Shown: in pieces, positions 27,013 to 35,817 of the stretch | How the letters are laid out: each line of letters begins with the position of its first letter | Numbering within the stretch: the stretch's first letter is position 1 | Assembly (NCBI GenBank): GCA_038900335.1 | Contig: JBBMRB010000008.1 | Coordinates: forward strand, 90,270-154,269 | Direction: 5' to 3' | Length of the DNA stretch: 64,000 bases | Source of the DNA: Rs1 sp038900335 | Lineage (GTDB): Bacteria; Pseudomonadota; Gammaproteobacteria; Pseudomonadales; Balneatricaceae | Program-made: the position numbers and the translations under genes | The notes under the pieces: generated by a model | What the model saw: the letters and a program-made list of their open reading frames with translations, nothing else | What the model was told of the DNA's origin: nothing | Databases searched by the model: none

Positions 27013-27842
27013 ATAAACATCTTTCCTTCAAATACATTAGTCGCAGGCCCAGTCATAATCACGGGATCAGCCTCACCGCCACGCCAGAAAATTTCTAATT
27101 TGCCACCGCTGACATTTACTTTTACTCGCTCTTTAAGCAAGCCTCTTAATCTACCGGCAACAACCGCAGCACAGGCACCAGTGCCACACGCTAGCGTCTC
27201 ACCGACACCGCGCTCATAAACACGCAGGTTAATTTCGCTATCGTTAACTATTTGCATAAAACCAATATTTGAACTGTTAGGAAAGCAAGCCTGGTGCTGC
27301 ATTTTTGGCCCTAGCTCAGTTACTGGAGCGCTATTTACATCATCGACGATTAACACTGTATGCGGGTTCCCCATCGATACAACGGATACCTCATAGCTAA
27401 TATTATCAACATCGACAGCATAACTTATTTGCTGTGTATCACTAATAAAAGGGATTTGCGCCGGCTCAAGTACCGGTGCCCCCATATCAACTTCAACTAA
27501 ACCATCATCTGAGATAGATAAAGTCATATTGCCTTTAGCAGTCTCAACTGCAATCACATTTTTAGCTGTTAATCTTTTTTCTTTGACAAATAAAGCAAAA
27601 CAGCGAGCACCATTACCGCAGTGCTCAACTTCACTACCATCACCGTTAAAGATGCGATATCGAAAGTCCATTTCAGGATTTGAAGGCACTTCAATCACTA
27701 ATAATTGATCAAAGCCTACGCCTAATTGACGATCTGCTAAACGCTTCACCATTTGCGAATTAAATTTATAACGCTGTGTGACTAAGTCAACGACCATAAA
27801 GTCATTGCCTAGCCCGTGCATTTTGGTAAAACGTAATAGCAT
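27009..27842 (-). CDS. dapF: Diaminopimelate epimerase
   Basis: Converts LL-diaminopimelate to the meso form used for peptidoglycan and as LysA substrate. The 277-aa protein starts LRFTKMHGLGNDFMVVD and has the two catalytic Cys sites: EHCGNGARCF near residue 75 and ACGTGACAAVVAG near 220. Both halves of the pseudo-symmetric fold are complete. It lies between lysA and the DUF484 gene; a 71-base gap separates it from lysA. Confidence 0.95.
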   Translation of the reverse strand: MLLRFTKMHGLGNDFMVVDLVTQRYKFNSQMVKRLADRQLGVGFDQLLVIEVPSNPEMDFRYRIFNGDGSEVEHCGNGARCFALFVKEKRLTAKNVIAVETAKGNMTLSISDDGLVEVDMGAPVLEPAQIPFISDTQQISYAVDVDNISYEVSVVSMGNPHTVLIVDDVNSAPVTELGPKMQHQACFPNSSNIGFMQIVNDSEINLRVYERGVGETLACGTGACAAVVAGRLRGLLKERVKVNVSGGKLEIFWRGGEADPVIMTGPATNVFEGKMFI

Positions 27843-27913
27843 TGTATTTTCCAGTGTTGTTATATTATAAAGATGTAAATATACCGTTATTTACATAAGC
27901 TAAACAACTTAAG

Positions 27914-29167
27914 TTAGTCATTACTTAGGATAGATTCTCCACGAATCAAATCCGCAAAGGTTTCACGGCTTCGCACTTCATGCATTTGATCATCATCGAT
28001 CATAATTTCTGCCGCACGTGTTCGCGTATTGTAATTTGAGCTCATGGTAAAGCCGTAAGCACCTGATGAACACACCGCTAAAATATCGCCAGCACTAATG
28101 GCTAAATCACGATCTTTACCTAAAAAATCACCGGTTTCACAAACAGGGCCGACCACGTCATAAGTATACTCTTTCGCCTGCTCATCTATTTTCAGTGGCA
28201 CTATATCTAAATACGCACTGTACAGGGCCGGGCGTATCATATCGTTCATAGCGGCATCAACAATCGCAAAATTCTTGCTCTCATTGTGTTTTAAATATTC
28301 AACTTCTGTCAATAACACACCCGCATTAGCGACAATAGAGCGACCGGGTTCAAAAATAAGTTTTAAATTTCGACCGTCAATTTTAGCTAACACAGCGGCT
28401 ATATATTCTTGTGCTGTCGGTGGCACTTCATCAGTATAACAAACGCCTAAACCGCCGCCTAAATCTAGGTGGGCAATAGTAATGCCATTGATCATTAGTT
28501 CATCAATTAACTGTAATAACTTATCTATTGCATCCATAAAAGGAGCTATTTCAGTTAGCTGACTACCAATATGACAATCCATACCAATAATTTTTACGTT
28601 TTTCAAACTCGCCGCATGTAAATAGATGCGTAGTGCTTCATCAATCGCAATGCCGAATTTATTCTCTTTAAGGCCTGTTGAAATATACGGATGAGTACCC
28701 GCATCAACATTGGGATTCACCCTAAATGAAATAGGTGCTACCTTGCCCATAGCCCCTGCCACATTGTTGATTCGCTCCAGCTCCGCCTCTGATTCCACAT
28801 TAAAGCAGTGAATTCCGACTTCAAGTGCTCGTTTTATTTCTACTGACTGTTTAGAGACACCAGAAAAAACAACGCGCTCAGCTTTACCACCAGCGGCTAA
28901 CACTCGCTCTAGCTCGCCTTGAGAAACCACATCAAAACCCGAACCTAAACGCGCCAGCACATTCAATACAGCTAAATTACTGTTTGCTTTAATCGCAAAG
29001 CAAACCATATCGTCACGCCCTTCAAGTGCATTGGCGTAAGCGAGATAAGCCAATTCAATCGCATCCCTTGAGTATACGTAGCTAGGTGTGCCATATTGCT
29101 CAGCAACTTTACTTAGTAATACATTTTCACAGTAAAACTCATTATTACGATACTCAAAACTTTCCAT
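27914..29167 (-). CDS. lysA: Diaminopimelate decarboxylase
   Basis: PLP enzyme that decarboxylates meso-diaminopimelate to L-lysine. At 417 aa it has the N-terminal TIM barrel with PLP-Lys in CFAIKANSN, HIGSQ, the GGGLGVCY phosphate-binding loop and EPGRSIVANAG, and the C-terminal barrel with catalytic Cys in VGPVCETGD and SSGAYGFTMSSNYN. The start ATG is preceded by AAGGTAAGAG. It sits between lptM and dapF, as in Pseudomonas. Confidence 0.95.
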   Translation of the reverse strand: MESFEYRNNEFYCENVLLSKVAEQYGTPSYVYSRDAIELAYLAYANALEGRDDMVCFAIKANSNLAVLNVLARLGSGFDVVSQGELERVLAAGGKAERVVFSGVSKQSVEIKRALEVGIHCFNVESEAELERINNVAGAMGKVAPISFRVNPNVDAGTHPYISTGLKENKFGIAIDEALRIYLHAASLKNVKIIGMDCHIGSQLTEIAPFMDAIDKLLQLIDELMINGITIAHLDLGGGLGVCYTDEVPPTAQEYIAAVLAKIDGRNLKLIFEPGRSIVANAGVLLTEVEYLKHNESKNFAIVDAAMNDMIRPALYSAYLDIVPLKIDEQAKEYTYDVVGPVCETGDFLGKDRDLAISAGDILAVCSSGAYGFTMSSNYNTRTRAAEIMIDDDQMHEVRSRETFADLIRGESILSND

Positions 29168-29292
29168 CGGGTCTCTTACCTTTGTCTATATTATTAACAG
29201 CTCTGCGAAAGAATTTGCTGCTTATGTTGTCGGTGTTATCAGTAGTGCCAATAATGCAAGCTGTAGCGCCTGCTTTTACTGCTACCTATAAA

Positions 29293-29445
29293 TTAAGGCC
29301 TAGTTTCAGGCGCAGCTGTGTCTGCACTATTAGTGATCGTCTCTTTATCACCTTCTAAATATAGTGGACCTTTTTGCCCACACGCTGCTAGTAACAGCAC
29401 GCTTGCCAGAAGACTTACCTGTAATAGTCGTTTTGCGTTACTCAT
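29293..29445 (-). CDS. lptM: LptM-type small outer-membrane lipoprotein
   Basis: A short reading frame of 50 aa. It begins MSNAKRLLQVSLLASVLLL and has the lipobox LAAC at residues 19-22, followed directly by GQKGPLYLE, the hallmark of the YifL/LptM family. A polar Thr/Ala-rich tail ends ETRP. LptM helps assemble the LptD LPS translocon in E. coli. It is the first gene of the lysA-dapF operon, the expected position. The ribosome binding site is weak (GGTGGT about 10 bases upstream), but the lipobox and motif make the gene convincing. Confidence 0.9.
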   Translation of the reverse strand: MSNAKRLLQVSLLASVLLLAACGQKGPLYLEGDKETITNSADTAAPETRP

Positions 29446-29508
29446 TTTCAATACCACCACTGCCATCAAAAAATATTAAGTATACTGTATATTGTGCTCT
29501 AATCTTTA

Positions 29509-30792
29509 TTACTTTTTGATCAAAAACAACTGTTCAACGTTTTTAAATAACGTCTCACTCGCACCTCTTTGCGCACTGACATAGCCTAATGCGCACTCTC
29601 CCATAGCCTGTATTTTTTTAGTGTCCGCAAACAGTGATATCAACTGTCGTTGTAATTCATTAAAATCATCACAGGTAACCAGCCCACCAGCGTCTTGCAT
29701 CTGCGGACAAATGACTGAAAAATTATACTGTTGCGGCCCCATAATAACGCCTTTACCAACCGCGGCAGGCTCAATCGGGCTCTGGCCACCGAGCGCGACA
29801 AAACTACCGCCAACGACAGCAATATCAGCACAGGCGTATAGCATACTTAGCTCGCCCATCGTATCGCCTATATACACTTGGCACTGCTCGTTAATATCAC
29901 TTTGTGAGCGGCGCAATACTTGATTAGTATACTGTGTAGCGAGCTCAGCAACTTCGCTAAAGCGCTCAGGGTGTCTAGGTACTATAATAAGCAACATATC
30001 TGGGTACTGCTGCCAGATATCTGCCATTTGTTCTAGCACACCCTGCTCTTCACTCACATGAGAGCTGCCTAAAATTATGGTGGCACGAGAGCCCGCTCGC
30101 GCTTTAAACGCCGCGGCATCTGACAACACATTCTCACCAATAATCATATCGAACTTAACACTGCCGCTGACGATTAGTTTGTGTGCTGATAAACCTAACT
30201 TTTTAAATTGCTCACCATCACTAGCATACTGCGCTACTAGCAGGTCAACTTGCGATAGCATGGTGGCTGTCATTGACGCCAGTTTTTGATAACCTCGCTT
30301 AGATTTTTTCGACATGCGACCATTAGCTAGCATCACAGGAATAGCCCGCTGCTTACACTGCGCCAACATGTTCGGCCACAACTCTGTCTCTACTATCAAC
30401 AGCCCTATCGGCTGGTGTTTAGATAAAAATCGAGAAACAGCGCACGGCTGATCATAAGGGCAGTATTGATGAAACACCTTAGCGTTGTCTTTAAACAGTT
30501 TCCGCACGCGCTGAGCCCCTGTCGGGGTCGATGTCGTCAGCAGTATCGCTTGCTCGGGGTACTGTAAATGCAGGCGCCGTATTAACGGCGCTATTGCCAC
30601 AACTTCACCGACAGAGACAGCGTGTATCCACAGTGGACTTTGATCGACACTTTGAGAGGCAAAGCCAAAGCGCTCTGCTATGCGCTGACGATAGGCGGGA
30701 GATTTTTTCCCCCGGCGCCATAATTTTAGTAATAGCAAGGGGGTAATTAAATAGAATATAAAACTATACACTTTTAGCACAAGATACATCAC
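29509..30792 (-). CDS. waaA: Kdo transferase WaaA
   Basis: Inner-membrane-associated GT30 glycosyltransferase of 427 aa that adds Kdo to lipid IVA. It has an N-terminal hydrophobic anchor (about 5-22), the catalytic region IHAVSVGEVVAIAPLI with the conserved Glu, LLTTSTPTGAQRV, VETELWPNML, and in the C-terminal domain GSSHVSEEQGVLE, IVPRHPERF, and VVGGSFVALGGQSPIEPAA. Length matches the family. It is transcribed away from gmhA across a 278-base divergent gap. Confidence 0.94.
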   Translation of the reverse strand: MMYLVLKVYSFIFYLITPLLLLKLWRRGKKSPAYRQRIAERFGFASQSVDQSPLWIHAVSVGEVVAIAPLIRRLHLQYPEQAILLTTSTPTGAQRVRKLFKDNAKVFHQYCPYDQPCAVSRFLSKHQPIGLLIVETELWPNMLAQCKQRAIPVMLANGRMSKKSKRGYQKLASMTATMLSQVDLLVAQYASDGEQFKKLGLSAHKLIVSGSVKFDMIIGENVLSDAAAFKARAGSRATIILGSSHVSEEQGVLEQMADIWQQYPDMLLIIVPRHPERFSEVAELATQYTNQVLRRSQSDINEQCQVYIGDTMGELSMLYACADIAVVGGSFVALGGQSPIEPAAVGKGVIMGPQQYNFSVICPQMQDAGGLVTCDDFNELQRQLISLFADTKKIQAMGECALGYVSAQRGASETLFKNVEQLFLIKK

Positions 30793-31008
30793 CTCTAAAA
30801 CACAACAACACTGTTAGAACAAAAAACGAGGTTAAGTTCAGTGCTTTGTACATCGTTAAACTGCTCCACACTCGTGCGCTACATTACCAGTATTGAGCAG
30901 GTTATATTTATTAGGGCAGCTATTGTAGTTTATCACGCGCAATAGATCAGTTAGAATTCAAGCTTGAAAGTTAATAAATACATCGCATAGTAATTAATCA
31001 GTAGTCTA

Positions 31009-31037
31009 TTGATCGTATTAATTGCTGGTACGATATT
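31009..31037 (+). promoter_or_regulatory. Candidate sigma70 promoter for the gmhA operon
   Basis: TTGATC (31009-31014) and GATATT (31032-31037) are spaced by 17 bases, 33 bases before the gmhA ATG. AATTAAT and ATTAATT arms flank the -35 region. Recognition is by eye only. Confidence 0.35.
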
Positions 31038-31070
31038 TTACGCAACGCTTTATTAGAGGTTTTCACTACG

Positions 31071-31643
31071 ATGTCTACATACTTAAATGCTTTACAACGT
31101 CATCAAAGCTTGTTTCAAAAAATGATCGAATGTGAACAATCTTTGCAGCTACTTGCAGAGCAAATAGATCAATGCTTTAAAAAAGGCGGCAAACTTTTTT
31201 TCATGGGCAATGGCGGTAGTGCCGCTGACAGCCAGCATTTAGCCACCGAGTTTGTTGTGCGCTACAAAGCGGAGCGCGCACCACTTGCCGCTATTGCACT
31301 GACCACTGACACATCTCTGCTAACCGCCCATGCTAATGACTACTCTTTTGATACCGTTTTTAGCAGACAGGTCGCAGCCCTTGCCAAGCCTGAAGATATT
31401 ATTATCGGTATCTCAACCTCTGGTAATAGCGCTAATATCATTGATGCTATTAAGGTAGCACAAGGTCTTGGTGCACTAACGTGGGCATGGACAGGTGAAA
31501 GCGGTGGTGCATTAAAAGAAATCGCCGATCATATCTTAGCCATTCCAGCTACCGAGACAGCACGCGTACAAGAAGCGCATATTTTTGCAGGGCACTGGTT
31601 GTGTGAAGATGCTGATGAGCGCGCACTAAAAGCTGCTCACTAA
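31071..31643 (+). CDS. gmhA: Sedoheptulose 7-phosphate isomerase GmhA
   Basis: First enzyme of ADP-heptose synthesis, converting sedoheptulose 7-phosphate to heptose 7-phosphate. The 190-aa protein is one SIS domain with FMGNGGSAADSQHLATEFV, the substrate region ALTTDTSLLTA, GISTSGNSANI, and the catalytic Glu/His segment ARVQEAHIFAGHWLCE. An AGAGGT ribosome binding site precedes the ATG. It is followed after one base by gmhB. DiaA-like proteins share the fold, but the gmhB neighbour argues for GmhA. Confidence 0.92.
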   Translation: MSTYLNALQRHQSLFQKMIECEQSLQLLAEQIDQCFKKGGKLFFMGNGGSAADSQHLATEFVVRYKAERAPLAAIALTTDTSLLTAHANDYSFDTVFSRQVAALAKPEDIIIGISTSGNSANIIDAIKVAQGLGALTWAWTGESGGALKEIADHILAIPATETARVQEAHIFAGHWLCEDADERALKAAH

Positions 31644-31644
31644 C

Positions 31645-32193
31645 ATGAAGCTTATTATTTTAGATAGAGACGGTGTTATCAATTACGATAGTGATCAGTA
31701 CATCCGCACTGTCGATCAATGGATAGCACTGCCCGGTAGTATTAATGCGATGGCCGAGTTATCTAAAGCGGGTTATAAAATAGCGATCGCTACTAACCAG
31801 TCAGGTATTGCTAGAGGTTATTATAGCTTAGCAACTTTAGCGGCAATGCACCAAAAAATGACGACTATGGTAACCGCCGCTGGTGGCACTATAGATAGTA
31901 TTGTCTACTGCCCACATATTGCTGATGATAACTGCCTTTGCAGAAAACCGTTACCTGGCATGCTTAGCCAAATCTTAGAGCAATTCTCGATCGGTAACGC
32001 TGATCTTAACGATGTATGGTTTATCGGCGATAGCTTGCGTGATATCCAAGCAGGTACTGCCGTTAACTTGCGAACAGTGCTGGTTAAAACAGGTAAAGGT
32101 GAGAAAACGTTGGCCAATAACGCGCTAGCTAAAGATACCGCTATCTACCAAGACCTAGCAGATTTCACCCAGCATTTACTACGCAGTCAATAA
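31645..32193 (+). CDS. gmhB: D-glycero-D-manno-heptose 1,7-bisphosphate phosphatase GmhB
   Basis: HAD-family phosphatase of 182 aa that removes the C7 phosphate in ADP-heptose synthesis. Motif I is LDRDGVIN, motif II ATNQSGIARGYYS and motif IV WFIGDSLRDIQAG. The zinc-binding loop CPHIADDNCLC followed by RKPLPGM is diagnostic. It starts one base after the gmhA stop and is 37 bases before an FAD oxidoreductase gene on the same strand. Confidence 0.94.
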   Translation: MKLIILDRDGVINYDSDQYIRTVDQWIALPGSINAMAELSKAGYKIAIATNQSGIARGYYSLATLAAMHQKMTTMVTAAGGTIDSIVYCPHIADDNCLCRKPLPGMLSQILEQFSIGNADLNDVWFIGDSLRDIQAGTAVNLRTVLVKTGKGEKTLANNALAKDTAIYQDLADFTQHLLRSQ

Positions 32194-32230
32194 CAGCGAC
32201 AACGATGAATACTGAATTGAGGCCATCTAC

Positions 32231-33415
32231 ATGAAAAATTTACAGACAGACATCGTCATCGTTGGTGGCGGCATCGCCGGTTTATGGATGCTAAACACAC
32301 TGACCAAACAGGGTTACGACGTCTTATTATTAGAGGCGAACGCACTCGGTGGCGGCCAGAGCACGCGCTCACAAGGCATTATTCATGGCGGTATAAAATA
32401 CGCACTAAATGGTGTTCTTTCACAGGCATCTGATGCCATCAAAGAGATGCCCGCACGCTGGAAAGCTTGCCTAGCGGGTCTCGGCGAAGTTGATTTACAA
32501 GGTGTTACCCAGCTCAGCGATGCCCACTACTTGTGGTCTCAGCGCTCGCTCGGCTCCAAAATCACCTCTTTTTTCGCCAAAAAAGCGATGAGCGGTCGTG
32601 TTGACTCTGTTGAAAAACAAGATTACCCATTGTTATTCCAAGATAAAAAATTTAAAGGTAACCTCTATCGACTCAATGAGGTAGTGCTTGATATCCCCAG
32701 CGTGATACGAAAGCTCAGTGAGCATTTAACACAACGCATTTTGCAACTTGATACTCGCCAGTGCCAGTGGCAAAAAGATGATAGCGGTAATATTATCTCG
32801 CTGACAGCCAGCAGCCAACTTACGATTACAGCACAGCGCTTTATTTTTGCTGCAGGTGAGGGTAACGCAGCTATCTTAGATGCGCTCGCTATTGATAGCC
32901 CACAAATGCAGGTGCGTCCATTACATATGGTCATGGCCACCCATCGCACCAACTTGCCTATCTACGCCCATTGTATCGGCACTAGCAGTAAACCATTGGT
33001 CACATTGACTCATCATATCAACAATGATGGCAGCTTTACTTGGTATTACGGCGGCGATATCGCTGAAAGTGGCCTTGAGTATACTAGCGAGCAACAAATC
33101 GCTCGCGCACAAGAGCTGACCGCACAGATACTGCCCTGGGTCACACTCAAAGATGTACACTGGCAAACATTACGCATTAACCGTGCAGAGCCCAAGCAGA
33201 GCGCATTAAGTAGACCTGACGCCGCGTTTTTAGCCAGTGATCACAACTATTTTATTGCCTGGCCAACAAAGCTAGCATTAGCACCTGATCTCAGCGATAA
33301 GGTCATACAAGCGCTGCATGATCAGAAAATTGTCGCTAAATACACGCTATCAGCCCAACAGTTAGAAAACCTTAGCAGCGCAAAAGTCGCTAGCACTGCT
33401 TGGCAGCCGCAATGA
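32231..33415 (+). CDS. FAD-dependent oxidoreductase (DAO family) of unknown substrate
   Basis: Flavoprotein of 394 aa. The N-terminal dinucleotide motif is VIVGGGIAGLWMLNTL, followed by LLEANALGGGQSTRSQGIIHGG, which recalls the glycerol-3-phosphate and L-2-hydroxyglutarate dehydrogenase group (GlpA/L2HGDH). A second FAD contact, FIFAAGEGNAAIL, lies near residues 209-221. No signal peptide or Fe-S motif is visible. It overlaps the aldo/keto reductase gene by 4 bases and follows gmhA-gmhB, so a role in sugar, polyol or hydroxyacid oxidation linked to LPS supply is possible but not shown. The substrate is unknown. Confidence 0.8.
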   Translation: MKNLQTDIVIVGGGIAGLWMLNTLTKQGYDVLLLEANALGGGQSTRSQGIIHGGIKYALNGVLSQASDAIKEMPARWKACLAGLGEVDLQGVTQLSDAHYLWSQRSLGSKITSFFAKKAMSGRVDSVEKQDYPLLFQDKKFKGNLYRLNEVVLDIPSVIRKLSEHLTQRILQLDTRQCQWQKDDSGNIISLTASSQLTITAQRFIFAAGEGNAAILDALAIDSPQMQVRPLHMVMATHRTNLPIYAHCIGTSSKPLVTLTHHINNDGSFTWYYGGDIAESGLEYTSEQQIARAQELTAQILPWVTLKDVHWQTLRINRAEPKQSALSRPDAAFLASDHNYFIAWPTKLALAPDLSDKVIQALHDQKIVAKYTLSAQQLENLSSAKVASTAWQPQ

Positions 33416-34203
33416 AGTATAAAGAGATAGCGGACAGCGGTGTTAAAGTCAGCCAAATTGGTTTTGGCACCGTTAAAATAGGCCGAGATAAAGGCGTTAA
33501 ATATCCAACTAATTTTACTATTCCAAACGATCAGCAAGTACGCTCATTATTAGCTATTTGTCGTGAATTGGGAATTAACTTACTCGATACAGCACCCGCC
33601 TATGGTAATAGCGAGCAACGTTTGGGCGAGTTATTGAATGCGAGCGAGCGGCAAAACTGGGTTATTAGCACTAAAGCGGGCGAAGAGTTCGATAATAGCA
33701 CTGGCCTGTCATCTTTTGATTTTTCTGCTGCTGCAATTACCCGAAGTGTCGAGCGCAGCTTGCAGCGCTTACATACAGATTATCTCGATGTTGTGATGAT
33801 CCACTCTGATGGCGATGATTTAAAAATCATCGAGCAAGATGGTGCATTACAAACACTGGAGAACCTTAAAAGACAGGGAAAAATCAGAGCATTTGGCATG
33901 TCGACTAAAACAGTCGATGGTGGCATCACAGCACTTAAATATAGCGATTGCGCCATGGTAACTTACAACTTGATCACCCAAGATGAGCTACCAGTGATTG
34001 CATATGCTCAGCGACACAACAAAGGCATTTTTATCAAAAAAGCCTTTGCTTCAGGTCATATCAACCCTGCTGAGCAGGACCCTATTGTTGCGAGTTTGGC
34101 TTTAATATTTGCACAACAAGCAGTCACTAGCGCTGTGATAGGCACTATCACCGAACAGAATTTGCGAGCAAATGTCGCTAAATACTTACAGCTTATCAGC
34201 TGA
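33412..34203 (+). CDS. Aldo/keto reductase family protein
   Basis: NAD(P)H-dependent oxidoreductase of 263 aa with the AKR tetrad complete: Asp and Tyr in LLDTAPAYGNSE, Lys in STKAG and His in VMIHSDGD. The N-terminal motif VSQIGFGTVKIG and the C-terminal coenzyme motif AVIGTITEQNLRANV are also present. The protein is shorter than typical 300+ aa AKRs, with reduced loops. The ATG at 33412 overlaps the previous stop in ATGA fashion, so it is coupled to the FAD oxidoreductase. Substrate is unknown; the pairing suggests two redox steps on one metabolite. Confidence 0.85.
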   Translation: MKYKEIADSGVKVSQIGFGTVKIGRDKGVKYPTNFTIPNDQQVRSLLAICRELGINLLDTAPAYGNSEQRLGELLNASERQNWVISTKAGEEFDNSTGLSSFDFSAAAITRSVERSLQRLHTDYLDVVMIHSDGDDLKIIEQDGALQTLENLKRQGKIRAFGMSTKTVDGGITALKYSDCAMVTYNLITQDELPVIAYAQRHNKGIFIKKAFASGHINPAEQDPIVASLALIFAQQAVTSAVIGTITEQNLRANVAKYLQLIS

Positions 34204-34233
34204 TTTTTAGTGTTGTGTGACACACGATACTGA

Positions 34234-34271
34234 CAGCCAAGTAGCTTAGCTATTTGGCTGCCTTGTCTTTT
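34234..34271 (+). terminator. Rho-independent terminator after the gmhA operon
   Basis: CAGCCAA at 34234-34240 pairs with TTGGCTG at 34254-34260. The stem continues inward through a G-T pair and TAGC/GCTA to a 3-base loop, about 12 bp in all. It is followed by CCTTGTCTTTTT. It separates the aldo/keto reductase gene from the convergent hldE. Confidence 0.8.
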
Positions 34272-34283
34272 TACTGCTTAATT

Positions 34284-35708
34284 TTAATGTCTGATTTTTT
34301 CAACGATGGCTGTGGTAGAGCAGTTATCTAACAGCGATAACACCTGTACATCACCACCATAACTTCGTACAAATTCACCACCGATAACACCTTCTATACC
34401 GTAATCGCCACCTTTGACCAGGATATCAGGACGTACTCCCTCAATAATATGCTCAGGCGTTGGTGTATCAAAACACACCACCCAATCGACAGCTGCCAGG
34501 CTTGACAGTACGATCATACGACGATCTTCAGAGTTAATTGGCCGCCCTTCGCCCTTGAGTTTTTTAACCGAATCATCACTATTGATAGCGACAATTAAAC
34601 GATCACCCAACTGTTTAGCTTGCTCTAAGTAGCCAACGTGGCCTGCGTGCAAGATATCAAAACAGCCATTGGTGAAAACAATTCGCTCACCGGCAAGCTT
34701 GGCATCTTCTACAGCAATCAACAGCTGCTCTTTACTAACCACACCACGGGCACTGCGCTGCGTTGCGCCGATCTCTTTACGTATTTCAGGGCCGCTGATC
34801 GCATAGGTACCAACTTTACCGATGGCAATGCCGGCCGCCATATTGGCGATAGCCACTGCTTTATCGATAGCTTCGCCAGCACCTAGTGCCGCTGCCAATG
34901 TTGATATCACCGTATCACCAGCACCTGTCACATCAAACACTTCATGTGTTCTGGCAGGGAAATGCACTTCACCGCCCTCTTTTAGCAACAAAGTCATACC
35001 GTGCTCACTGCGGGTGATGAGCAAATACTCTAAATCAAGCTGGGCAATAAGCTCGCCGCCCTTGTTAATGATTTCTTCTTCTGTATGACATTTACCGACA
35101 ACTGCCTCAAACTCCGCCATATTAGGCGTCAATAAAGTCGCACCGTGATAGCGACGATAGTCATTACCTTTAGGGTCGACTAACACCAATTTATTATGTG
35201 CTTTTGCCTGGGCGATAATACTTTGACAGTCGCTGAGCGTACCTTTATCGTAATCTGAAATAATCAACACATCCGTGTTTTCAATATGCACAGCGACACT
35301 GGCATCGATAGCACTGGCATATTTAGGGTCAAACTTGTCTTCAAAATCCATTCTCAGCAGTTGCTGATTGCGACTAATCGCCCTTAATTTCATAATAGTT
35401 GGCTCTTCATCAGCCACTGTAAAATCACAGGCAATACCGGCAGCTTGCAGTCTGTTACTCAGTACTGATGCCGCCTCATCTTGACCAACTAATCCTAGTA
35501 GATAGGTCTGCGCCCCTAGCGCCGAAGTGTTCAGAGCAACGTTTGCAGCGCCGCCTGGTCTATCGTCTTGACGTGAGACTTTGATGACAGGAACTGGAGC
35601 TTCTGGAGAAACTCGCTCAGTAGCTCCGTGCCAATAGCGATCGAGCATGATGTCACCGACCACTAATATCCGAGTTTTATTAAATTCTGGCATTTTTAAT
35701 TCAAGCAC
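34284..35708 (-). CDS. hldE: Bifunctional heptose 7-phosphate kinase / heptose 1-phosphate adenylyltransferase HldE
   Basis: Two-domain enzyme of 474 aa providing the kinase and adenylyltransferase steps of ADP-heptose synthesis. The N-terminal PfkB/ribokinase domain (about 1-320) has GDIMLDRYW, DDRPGGAANVALN and the catalytic DVTGAGDTVIS. The C-terminal nucleotidyltransferase domain (about 340-474) has FTNGCFDILHAGH and INSDDSV. The GTG start at 35708 is supported by AGGAG about 10 bases upstream; an internal ATG at 35693 has no such site. Together with gmhA and gmhB it completes the pathway up to the final epimerase HldD, which is not in the window. Confidence 0.94.
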   Translation of the reverse strand: MLELKMPEFNKTRILVVGDIMLDRYWHGATERVSPEAPVPVIKVSRQDDRPGGAANVALNTSALGAQTYLLGLVGQDEAASVLSNRLQAAGIACDFTVADEEPTIMKLRAISRNQQLLRMDFEDKFDPKYASAIDASVAVHIENTDVLIISDYDKGTLSDCQSIIAQAKAHNKLVLVDPKGNDYRRYHGATLLTPNMAEFEAVVGKCHTEEEIINKGGELIAQLDLEYLLITRSEHGMTLLLKEGGEVHFPARTHEVFDVTGAGDTVISTLAAALGAGEAIDKAVAIANMAAGIAIGKVGTYAISGPEIRKEIGATQRSARGVVSKEQLLIAVEDAKLAGERIVFTNGCFDILHAGHVGYLEQAKQLGDRLIVAINSDDSVKKLKGEGRPINSEDRRMIVLSSLAAVDWVVCFDTPTPEHIIEGVRPDILVKGGDYGIEGVIGGEFVRSYGGDVQVLSLLDNCSTTAIVEKIRH

Positions 35709-35817
35709 TAATATATTGCTCCTGTTACTTTAATCTTGAGCGGCGTATCACAACATTGCGCTCATTAATATAGGTTTTGAGAATAGCATATGACTTTGCT
35801 ATCATTTGCTAGCTAGT

